Position numbers and translations under genes: made by a program. 22,742 bases of DNA from JACMOY01 sp046590855. Its GTDB lineage: Bacteria; Actinomycetota; Actinomycetes; Actinomycetales; Angustibacteraceae. The notes beneath the pieces are model-generated. The model had not been told where the DNA came from. It made no database searches and saw only the letters and a list, made by a program, of their open reading frames with translations. Numbering within the stretch: position 1 is the stretch's first letter; every line of letters begins with the position of its first letter. Shown piece by piece: positions 6,915 to 13,896 of this stretch. The stretch is from positions 1-22,742 of the forward strand of contig JBKJTJ010000005.1 of the NCBI GenBank assembly GCA_046590855.1, in the 5' to 3' direction.

Positions 6915-7424
6915 GTGCCCCAGACCGCAGCGGACGTCAGCAGCCAGCTCGTGCGGCTGATGCGACTGATCGGCAGCGTCAAGGCCCAGTCAGCCGCGCG
7001 CACCCCCAACGGCGTGGAGTGGTCGACGTACAACGTGCTGTTCCACCTGGTGAACGACGGGCCGCAGCGCTCCAAGGCCCTGGCCGACCGGATGCACTCC
7101 GACCCCTCGACCGTCAGCCGTCAGGCCGCCTCGCTCGTCGAGCTCGGCCTGGTCGACCGCCAGCCTGACCCCGACGACGGGCGCGCCGCCGTCCTCGCGG
7201 CCTCCCCCGCCGGGCACGAGCTGTTCGCCACGATGCGCGCCCACCGCGACCAGATGTTCGACGCCGTCCTCGCGGACTGGTCGGTGCAGGACGTCGACGT
7301 CTTCACCCGCCTGCTCGCCCGCTTCAACGCCGACTTCGAGACCCACATCGTCGACGTGCTGCACATGGTGCAGCTCGACGCCGCAGCCGTACACCGCTCA
7401 CCCACGTTGCAGGAGACCTCATGA
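6915..7424 (+). CDS. MarR-family transcriptional regulator
   Basis: Dimeric winged-helix repressor of 169 aa, normal for MarR. Long helix at residues 7-27, then the wHTH: GVEWSTYNVLFHLV, recognition helix DPSTVSRQAASLVELGLV (63-80) and wing PDPDDGRAAVL (84-94). C-terminal dimerisation helices follow. The GTG at 6915 is chosen because AGAGGA (6904-6909) lies 5 nt upstream. An in-frame ATG at 6876 falls inside the operator palindrome and is therefore less likely. Its stop overlaps the efflux pump start (ATGA), so the two form an operon. The likely role is autorepression and repression of the pump, relieved by a small aromatic or toxic ligand. The ligand is unknown. Confidence 0.9.
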   Translation: MPQTAADVSSQLVRLMRLIGSVKAQSAARTPNGVEWSTYNVLFHLVNDGPQRSKALADRMHSDPSTVSRQAASLVELGLVDRQPDPDDGRAAVLAASPAGHELFATMRAHRDQMFDAVLADWSVQDVDVFTRLLARFNADFETHIVDVLHMVQLDAAAVHRSPTLQETS

Positions 7425-9076
7425 GCACCGACGCCCAACCCGCAGCCGCCGTAGCCGGCGCACCCGCCGCGCCGACGGCCTCGAGCGGCGCACTGAACCA
7501 CCGGCAGATCATGACGATCCTCGCCGGCCTGATGATGGGCATGTTCCTCGCCGCCCTCGACCAGACGATCGTCGCGAGCGCGATCCGCACGATCGCCGAC
7601 GACCTGCAGGGCCTGTCGGTGCAGGCCTGGGTCACCACGGCCTACCTGATCACCTCGACGCTCACGACCCCGCTGTACGGCAAGCTCAGCGACATCTACG
7701 GTCGCAAGCCGCTGTTCATCACCGCCATCTCGATCTTCATCGTCGGGTCGGCGCTGAGCGCCTTCTCGACGTCGATGTACATGCTCGCGGCGTTCCGCGC
7801 CGTCCAGGGCCTGGGCGCCGGTGGCCTGTTCTCCCTCGCCCTCGCGATCATCGGCGACATCGTCTCGCCGCGTGAGCGGGCCAGGTACCAGGGCTACTTC
7901 CTGGCCGTCTTCGGCACCTCGAGCGTGCTGGGGCCGGTCGTCGGCGGGTTCTTCGCCGGCGCCGACTCGATCCTGTCGATCACCGGCTGGCGCTGGGTGT
8001 TCCTGGTCAACGTGCCGATCGGGATCATCGCGCTGTTCGTGGTCAACCACACCCTCAACATCGAGCACCACCCGCGTCCGCACCGGATCGACTGGTGGGG
8101 CGCCACCGCGCTCGTCGTCGGGCTCGTGCCGCTGCTGACCATCGCCGAGCAGGGCCGCACCTGGGGCTGGGGCTCGGGCCGCGCCGTCACCTGCTACCTG
8201 GTCGGGGGGCTCGGCGTCGTCGGGTTCCTGCTCGCCGAGCGGGCGATGGGCGACGACGCGCTGATCCCGCTGCGCCTGTTCAAGGAGCGCACCGTGGCCG
8301 TCAGCACCGTGGCCAACGTGGTCATCGGCATGGCGATGTTCGGTGGCATCTCGGTGCTGCCGCTCTACCTGCAGATCGTCAAGGGCGCCAGCCCGACCGC
8401 CGCGGGGCTGCAGCTGCTGCCGCTGACCCTCGGCATCATGACCGCCTCGATCTTCTCCGGCCAGATGATCTCGCGCACCGGCCGCTACAAGATCTTCCCG
8501 ATCATCGGCACCTCGCTGATGCTCGTGGGGCTGATCCTGTTCAGCCGGGTCGGCGCCGACACCCCGCTGTGGCAGACCGGCATCGTCATGCTGGTCTTCG
8601 GCTTCGGGCTCGGTAACAACCTGCAGCCGCTGGTGCTGGCCATCCAGAACGCCGTCTCTCCGCGTGACATCGGCGTCGGCACGTCGTCGGCCACCTTCTT
8701 CCGCCAGATCGGCGGCACGCTCGGCGTCGCGGTCTTCCTGTCGATCCTGTTCAGCTCGCTGCCCGGCAAGCTGTCCTCGGCCATCGCCGCCATGGCACCG
8801 GCCGACCGCGCCGCCCTCGGTCGGGCCGTGCCGGCCGGCGGGGCCGACGTCCTGAACGACTCGTCGGTCATCCAGCGACTGCCCGACGCGCTCGCCCGCC
8901 CGTTCCTGGTGAGCTTCTCGCAGGCGATGGACCTGGTCTTCGTCTCGGCCGCCGTCGTGGCCGCGATCGGACTGGTCGTGGTGCTCTTCCTGCCCCAGGT
9001 GCCGCTGCGCACCCAGTCCGGCCTCGAGGCCGCCGCCGCCGAGCGCGAGCAGGCGGCCGCCGGGCTCGCCGGCTGA
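7421..9076 (+). CDS. MFS multidrug efflux transporter, DHA2 (EmrB/QacA) type
   Basis: Proton-driven drug exporter of 551 aa with about 14 hydrophobic helices, the size expected for the DHA2 family. Motifs visible: LDQTIVASA in TM1 (motif D1-like), GKLSDIYGRKP after TM2 (motif A) and GTSSVLGPVVGG in TM5 (motif C, antiporter signature). An N-terminal Ala-rich tail of about 25 residues precedes TM1, and a C-terminal Ala/Glu-rich cytoplasmic tail ends GLEAAAAEREQAAAGLAG. The ATG overlaps the marR stop by 4 nt, and AGGAG lies at 7411-7415. A long hairpin follows the stop codon. The substrate range cannot be told. Confidence 0.93.
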   Translation: MSTDAQPAAAVAGAPAAPTASSGALNHRQIMTILAGLMMGMFLAALDQTIVASAIRTIADDLQGLSVQAWVTTAYLITSTLTTPLYGKLSDIYGRKPLFITAISIFIVGSALSAFSTSMYMLAAFRAVQGLGAGGLFSLALAIIGDIVSPRERARYQGYFLAVFGTSSVLGPVVGGFFAGADSILSITGWRWVFLVNVPIGIIALFVVNHTLNIEHHPRPHRIDWWGATALVVGLVPLLTIAEQGRTWGWGSGRAVTCYLVGGLGVVGFLLAERAMGDDALIPLRLFKERTVAVSTVANVVIGMAMFGGISVLPLYLQIVKGASPTAAGLQLLPLTLGIMTASIFSGQMISRTGRYKIFPIIGTSLMLVGLILFSRVGADTPLWQTGIVMLVFGFGLGNNLQPLVLAIQNAVSPRDIGVGTSSATFFRQIGGTLGVAVFLSILFSSLPGKLSSAIAAMAPADRAALGRAVPAGGADVLNDSSVIQRLPDALARPFLVSFSQAMDLVFVSAAVVAAIGLVVVLFLPQVPLRTQSGLEAAAAEREQAAAGLAG

Positions 9077-9091
9077 CCGGCGTCCGCTCGT

Positions 9092-9149
9092 CGAGACCCC
9101 ACGAACGGGGCGCCCAGGACCACCTGGGTGTCCCGTTCGTGCGTTCTCG
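9092..9149. terminator. Long hairpin after the MFS gene, related to the one at 9978-10035
   Basis: Left arm CACGAACGGGGCGCCCAGG (9100-9118) pairs with CCTGGGTGTCCCGTTCGTG (9123-9141) as a continuous 19-bp RNA stem with two G-U pairs and a 4-nt ACCA loop. Pairing extends outward through CGAGA (9092-9096) and TCTCG (9145-9149) with two mismatches. It is probably a terminator for the marR-MFS operon, or a dispersed intergenic palindrome. Confidence 0.65.
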
Positions 9150-9184
9150 GTGTGACCTGTGGACGACGGCCGCGTCGTTGGGCG

Positions 9185-9971
9185 ATGTCCCGGCACGCTG
9201 GGTCGGTGCCCGAGCGCAGCGCCCTGCCGACCCAGCTCCTCGACGGCCCGTTCACCGTCGCCGGCGCTGCGGCGCTGGGCGTCAGCCCGGACGTCCTGCG
9301 CGGAGCCCGGTTCGCATCGGTGGTCCGCGGCGTCAGAGTCCGCGCCGACCACGAGGACGGGCTGGTGCTGCGGTGTCGGGCGCTCGCCCTGCTGCTGCCG
9401 CCCGACGCGGTCTTCAGTCACCTGACGGCCGCCCGGCTGGGCCGTCTGCCGGTCCCCGGCCACCCCGGTCCGCTCGGTTGGCCCGACGACGAGCCGCTCG
9501 AGGTCTCCTGCCGCGAGCGAGCCACCAGACGCCGTGCTGCGCCACGGCTGGGCCGACGTCGTCGAGCTCACCGCGATGGCGGCCCGGCCCAGTCGGCGCG
9601 GCAACCGGCGGATGCGGGACGCCATCCCGCTGCTCGAACCCCGCACCGACTCACCGATGGAGACCCGCCTGCGGCTGCTGATCGTCCGCGCGGGGTTGCC
9701 GCGACCGGTGGCCGGCCGTGACGTCGTCGTGGACGGCGAGTGGCTGGCCAGGCCGGACCTGTCCTACCCGGCGCTGCGGATCGCGATCGAGTTCGACGGC
9801 GACCACCACCGCACGTCCAGAACGCAGTGGCAGCGCGACATCGGACGGCGACGCGCGCTCGAGGACGCCGGCTGGCTGCTGATCGTGCTGACGGCGGACG
9901 ACGTCCTGCGCCACCCCGAGCTGACGGTGGACCGGGTGCGTCGGGCCGTCGAGACCCGAACCCTGCGCTGA
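9185..9971 (+). pseudogene. AbiEi/DUF559-type gene broken by an out-of-frame internal deletion
   Basis: Two pieces of one familiar actinobacterial protein lie in different frames. The first (ATG 9185 or GTG 9206, to about 9520) has a regulator-like N-terminal domain: DGPFTVAGAAALGVSPDVLRG, RGVRVR and LLPPDAVFSHLTAARL. The second (about 9517-9971, +1 frame relative to the first) begins PDAVLRHGWADVVEL and carries a DUF559/Vsr-like nuclease-fold domain with IEFDGDHHRT, QRDIGRRRALEDAGW and a final basic helix. In intact relatives (about 290-310 aa) some 40-60 residues separate DEPLEVS from the DAVLRHG segment. Here they are almost joined, so a deletion near 9510-9530 removed sequence and shifted frame. 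The relatives are loosely linked to type IV toxin-antitoxin AbiEi regulators or nucleases. Their function is unproven. Confidence 0.65.
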
Positions 9972-9977
9972 GCATCA

Positions 9978-10035
9978 CGAGATGCCACGAACGGGGCACC
10001 CGACGTCCATCAGGTGCCCCGTTTGTGGTGTCTCG
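9978..10035. terminator. Long bidirectional hairpin between the DUF559 remnant and bkdC
   Basis: Arms at 9978-10000 and 10013-10035 pair over 23 bp with three G-U pairs and no mismatch, around a 12-nt loop. The core CCACGAACGGGGCACC / GGTGCCCCGTTTGTGG is shared with the hairpin at 9092-9149. It fills nearly all of the 70-bp gap between two convergent genes, so it probably terminates both. Confidence 0.75.
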
Positions 10036-10041
10036 AGAGGG

Positions 10042-11535
10042 TCAGGCCCAGAGCAGGGCGGTGTCGGGGCGCTCGAGGACGGCGGCGACGTCGGCCAGGA
10101 ACCGGCTGCCGAGGTCGCCGTCGACCATCCGGTGGTCGAAGCTGAGGGCGAGGGTGGTGACCTGGCGCGGGACGACCTTGCCCTTGTGCACCCACGGCTT
10201 GGCCCGGACGGCACCGAACGCCAGGATCGCGGCCTCGCCCGGGGGCAGGATCGGCGTCCCAGTGTCGACGCCGAAGACGCCGACGTTGGTGATCGAGATC
10301 GTCCCCCGCGCCATCTGCTCGGGCTGGGTGCGTCCCTCGCGCGCAGTGGCGACGAGCTCGCCGAGCGCGGTGGCCAGCGCGTGCAGCGACAGGGCGTCGG
10401 CGTCCTTGACGTTGGGGACGACGAGCCCGCGCGGTGTCGCCGCGGCGATCCCGAGGTTGACGTAGTGCTTGACGACGATCTCGCCGGACGCCGCGTCCCA
10501 GGAGGCGTTGACCCCGGGGTTGCGCCGCACCGCGATCAGCAGCGCCTTGGCCACCAGCAGCAACGGCGAGACCTTGACGTCGGCGAAGTCGCGGTGGGTG
10601 CGCAGCCGCTCGACCAGCTTCATCGTCCGGGTGACGTCGACGGTGACGAACTCGGTCACGTGCGGGGCCGTGAACGCGCTGGCCACCATCGCCTCGGCCG
10701 TCGCCCTGCGGACGCCCTTGACCGCCACCCGCGTCTCGCGCATCGACCCGGTGGACGTCGCCTCCGAGGGGGCGGTCGCGCCCGCACCGAGCACGTCGTC
10801 GCGGGTGACCCGGCCGAGCGGGCCGGTGGGCGTGAGGTCGCGCAGGTCGACGCCGAGGTCCTTGGCCAGCTTGCGCACCGGCGGCTTGGCCAGCACCTGA
10901 CCGTTGGTGCCGGCCGCGGCGCCGGTGGCGACCCGGTCGTGCGCCGGCTGGTGCTGACGCCGGTGCGGCTCGGGCCGCGGGGCATCGGCCTCCTCAGCCA
11001 GCCGCTGCTCGACGATCCGGCCGATCTCGAACCCGCCGTGCCGCTGGGGCTTGACCCGCCCCTCGGCGAGGGAGTCGACGTTGGCCTTGCGCGGACGCCG
11101 GACCGCCGAGGTCGTGCGCGGGCCGTACCCGACGAGCACCGACGTGCGGCCGCCGGGCGCCGGTCCGCCGATCAGGCCCGGCTCGACAGGCACGTCGGCC
11201 GAGGCCACCTCGACCTCGGTCGAGGTGGCCGGGACACCGGGGAGCGCGGCGGGCGGGTCGGCTGCTGGCTGCGCAGACGGCGCGGCAGCGCCCGCGGGTC
11301 GCACCGCGATGATCGGGGTGCCGACGGCGACGGTCTGGCCCTCGGCGACGAGCAGCTCGGCGACGGTGCCGGCGTACGGCGAGGGCAGCTCGACGAGCGA
11401 CTTGGCCGTCTCGATCTCGACCAGCACGTCGTTGGTGCGGACGACGTCGCCGACCTTGACCCGCCAGCTGACGATCTCGGCCTCGGTCAGGCCCTCTCCG
11501 ACGTCGGGGAGGCGGAAGTGCTGCAGATCCGACAC
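10042..11535 (-). CDS. bkdC: Branched-chain 2-oxoacid dehydrogenase E2, lipoyl acyltransferase
   Basis: E2 core of a 2-oxoacid dehydrogenase complex, 497 aa, moving acyl groups from E1 to CoA. Order of parts: one lipoyl domain (residues 3-80, lipoyl-lysine 45 in EIETAKSLVELPSPYAG), a long Pro/Ala/charged linker (80-215) with an unusual His/Arg/Gln-rich stretch near 185-200, a peripheral subunit-binding domain (215-250: LAKPPVRKLAKDLGVDL), and the catalytic domain (265-497) with SFDHRMVDG (His468). The GTG at 11535 follows GGAAGGGG. It is last in the operon, 14 nt after the E1 beta stop. E2s of this type with separate E1 alpha and beta are usually the branched-chain complex in actinobacteria, though pyruvate cannot be excluded. 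No E3 gene is nearby. Confidence 0.9.
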   Translation of the reverse strand: MSDLQHFRLPDVGEGLTEAEIVSWRVKVGDVVRTNDVLVEIETAKSLVELPSPYAGTVAELLVAEGQTVAVGTPIIAVRPAGAAAPSAQPAADPPAALPGVPATSTEVEVASADVPVEPGLIGGPAPGGRTSVLVGYGPRTTSAVRRPRKANVDSLAEGRVKPQRHGGFEIGRIVEQRLAEEADAPRPEPHRRQHQPAHDRVATGAAAGTNGQVLAKPPVRKLAKDLGVDLRDLTPTGPLGRVTRDDVLGAGATAPSEATSTGSMRETRVAVKGVRRATAEAMVASAFTAPHVTEFVTVDVTRTMKLVERLRTHRDFADVKVSPLLLVAKALLIAVRRNPGVNASWDAASGEIVVKHYVNLGIAAATPRGLVVPNVKDADALSLHALATALGELVATAREGRTQPEQMARGTISITNVGVFGVDTGTPILPPGEAAILAFGAVRAKPWVHKGKVVPRQVTTLALSFDHRMVDGDLGSRFLADVAAVLERPDTALLWA

Positions 11536-11549
11536 GTGCGTCCCCTTCC

Positions 11550-12533
11550 TCAGTGGCTCAGTGAGCGGTCGACGGCGTCGAGCACGCGGTCGAGGTCGGG
11601 CAGGAACTCCTCCTCGAGCTTGCTCGGGGGGTACGGGATGTCGTACCCACCGACCCGCAGCACCGGGGCCTGCAGGCTGTAGAAGCAGCGCTCGGTGATC
11701 CGCGCCGCGATCTCGGCGCCCATGCCGAGGAAGGTGGGTGCCTCGTGCACGACGACGAGGCGGCCGGTCTTCTCGACCGAGGCGGCCAGGGTGTCGACGT
11801 CCAGGGGCGAGAGCGAGCGCAGGTCGACGACCTCGAGGCTGCGTCCCTCGTCGGCGGCGGCCGTCGCGGCCTCGACGCAGGTCTTCACCATCGGGCCGTA
11901 CGCCGCGAGCGTGACGTCGGTGCCCTCGCGCAGCACCCGCGCCCGGTGCAGCGGCATCGCGTCGTCGAGGGTCATCGACTCGGGCAGGTCGGCCTTCTCC
12001 CAGTAGCGCCGCTTGGGCTCGTAGAAGATCACCGGGTCGTCGCTGGCGATCGCCTGCTGGATCATGAAGTGCGCGTCGACCGGGTCGGAGCAGCAGACGA
12101 CGCGCAGCCCCGCGGTGTGGGCGAAGTAGGCCTCGTTGCTCTCGCTGTGGTGCTCGACCGCGCCGATGCCACCGCCCACCGGGATGCGGACGACGACGGG
12201 CAGCGCGATGTCGCCGAGCGAGCGGGCCCGCATCTTGGCCAGCTGGCTGACGATCTGGTCGAACGCGGGGTAGACGAAGCCGTCGAACTGGATCTCGCAG
12301 ACCGGGCGGTAGCCGCGCAGCGCCAGACCGATCGCCGTCCCGATGATGCCGGACTCCGCGAGCGGGGTGTCGATGACGCGGTGCTCGCCGAAGTCCTTGG
12401 CCAGCCCGTCGGTGACCCGGAAGACCCCGCCGAGTGTGCCGATGTCCTCGCCCATCAGCAGGACCTTGGGGTCGGCGTCCATGGCGGCCCGCAACCCGCT
12501 GGTGATGGCCTTGGCCAACGTGATCTGCGCCAT
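11550..12533 (-). CDS. bkdB: Branched-chain 2-oxoacid dehydrogenase E1 beta
   Basis: Beta subunit (327 aa, normal length) of the thiamine-diphosphate E1 heterotetramer. It begins MAQITLAKAITSGLRAAM and carries VLLMGEDIGTLGGVFRVT, DTPLAESGIIGTAIGLAL and the FDGFVYPAFDQIVSQLAK segment, all typical of the transketolase-like pyrimidine-binding domain. The C-terminal transketolase domain has GRLVVVHEAPTFLGMGAEIAA. It forms the active site together with E1 alpha. The ATG overlaps the last base of the E1 alpha stop (TGATG), indicating coupled translation for 1:1 subunits. Confidence 0.93.
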   Translation of the reverse strand: MAQITLAKAITSGLRAAMDADPKVLLMGEDIGTLGGVFRVTDGLAKDFGEHRVIDTPLAESGIIGTAIGLALRGYRPVCEIQFDGFVYPAFDQIVSQLAKMRARSLGDIALPVVVRIPVGGGIGAVEHHSESNEAYFAHTAGLRVVCCSDPVDAHFMIQQAIASDDPVIFYEPKRRYWEKADLPESMTLDDAMPLHRARVLREGTDVTLAAYGPMVKTCVEAATAAADEGRSLEVVDLRSLSPLDVDTLAASVEKTGRLVVVHEAPTFLGMGAEIAARITERCFYSLQAPVLRVGGYDIPYPPSKLEEEFLPDLDRVLDAVDRSLSH

Positions 12534-13723
12534 CAGTGGTTCGCCCCCTCGAGGTTCTCGAAGCCGTCGTGGTAGGCGATGAACTCCGCCTTCTCGGCGT
12601 CGACCAGCGGGTGCGGGTCGACGTAGGCGTGGTCGAACATCGTGTGCGGGTCGGGGTCGACCATCGACAGGCACCCCTCGCGCACCCGCGCCGCCAGGGC
12701 GTCGCTCTCGACCTCGATCGCGGCGAAGAAGGCGTCGTCGCCGGCGCCGGTCGCGACCAGGTGGGACCGCAGCCGCACGATCGGGTCGCGGTCCTTCCAG
12801 ACGTCGACCTCGGCGGCCACCCGGTAGCGCGTCGGGTCGTCGGACGTCGTGTGGGCGCCCATCCGGTAGGTGTAGGCCTCGACAAAGGTGGGCCCGTTTC
12901 CGCTGCGGGCGCGCTCGAGCGCGGCGCGCGTGACGGCGTAGACGGCCAGGACGTCGTTGCCGTCGACCCGCACGCCGGGGAACCCGAAGCCGGCGGCCCG
13001 ACGGAACAGCGGGATGCGCGTCTGCCGGTCGCTGGGGGCGCTGATCGCCCACTGGTTGTTCTGGCAGAAGAAGACCACCGGGGCGTTCTCGACGCTGGCG
13101 AAGACGAAGGCCTCGTTGACGTCACCCTGGGCGGTGGCGCCGTCCCCGAAGTAGGCGACGACGGCCGCGTCGCGGGTGGGGTCGCCGGTGCCGACGTCGC
13201 CGTCGCGCTGGATGCCCATGGCGTACCCGGTGGCGTGCAGGGTCTGGGCGCCGATGACGATCGTGTAGAGGTGGAAGTTCTTCTCGTTCGGATCCCAGCC
13301 GCCGTGGTTGACACCGCGGAACAGGCCCAGCAGGTTCAGCGGGTCGACACCTCGGCACCAGGCGACGCCGTGCTCGCGGTAGGTGGGGAACGCGTAGTCC
13401 TGCGGGGCGAGCGCCCGGCCGGAGCCGACCTGGGCGGCCTCCTGCCCGAGCAGGCTGGCCCAGATGCCCAGCTCACCCTGACGCTGCAGGGCGGTGGCCT
13501 CGGTGTCGACGCGTCGCACGAGGACGAGGTCGCGGTAGAACCCGCGCAGGTCGTCGGCGCTCAGGTGCGCGGCGTACGGGGTGAACTCGGGGTGCTCGAC
13601 GCGCTCACCCTCGGGATTCAGCAGCTGCACGAGGTCGGGGCCGCCGTCCACGGTGCTCACGCCCGGCGCGGTGGCGCCCGGTGCGGTCACGGTGTCCGTG
13701 CGTCCGACGGCGTTGTCGGTCAC
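12533..13723 (-). CDS. bkdA: Branched-chain 2-oxoacid dehydrogenase E1 alpha
   Basis: Alpha subunit (396 aa) of the E1 decarboxylase, acting on 2-oxo acids from Val, Leu and Ile. Thiamine diphosphate/Mg motif: GDGATAQGDVNEAFVFA starting at residue 193, ending with QNNQWAIS (Asn222/223). The conserved loop YRMGAHTTSDDPTRYR carries His291. The N-terminal ~45 residues are a Gly/Ala/Thr-rich extension before the conserved core. The GTG at 13723 is chosen because AAGGAG (13735-13730) lies 6 nt upstream. A longer in-frame reading to 13864 has no support. First gene of the bkdABC operon. The 173-bp upstream gap must hold the promoter, but I see no convincing box. Branched-chain rather than pyruvate specificity is inferred from family and operon type. 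Confidence 0.92.
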   Translation of the reverse strand: MTDNAVGRTDTVTAPGATAPGVSTVDGGPDLVQLLNPEGERVEHPEFTPYAAHLSADDLRGFYRDLVLVRRVDTEATALQRQGELGIWASLLGQEAAQVGSGRALAPQDYAFPTYREHGVAWCRGVDPLNLLGLFRGVNHGGWDPNEKNFHLYTIVIGAQTLHATGYAMGIQRDGDVGTGDPTRDAAVVAYFGDGATAQGDVNEAFVFASVENAPVVFFCQNNQWAISAPSDRQTRIPLFRRAAGFGFPGVRVDGNDVLAVYAVTRAALERARSGNGPTFVEAYTYRMGAHTTSDDPTRYRVAAEVDVWKDRDPIVRLRSHLVATGAGDDAFFAAIEVESDALAARVREGCLSMVDPDPHTMFDHAYVDPHPLVDAEKAEFIAYHDGFENLEGANH

Positions 13724-13896
13724 GGTGCTCTCCTTCGTCCGTCCGCCACCGAGGGTCGCCCGGTGACGAAGCTGACCTGTGGTGTCCCGTCGAGGGCGGT
13801 GGAGCCCTGCGGTGGGCGCGTACGGCCGCCGGGTCTGGCGGGGGTCACGACTCGCTGGTGACAACGTACCCGTGAAATCGGACCGGAGGGGGGCGC

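Noticed and set aside
7121..9646. 841-codon open frame on the minus strand opposite the MFS gene
   Set aside because: Shadow of the transporter's codon bias; Arg/Asp/Gln-rich with no recognisable motif, and it runs across the MFS hairpin.
10042..13314. Single 1090-codon frame joining all of bkdC to the region of bkdA and bkdB
   Set aside because: Only its last 497 codons match the E2 enzyme. The rest is out of frame with the strong E1 alpha and beta matches.
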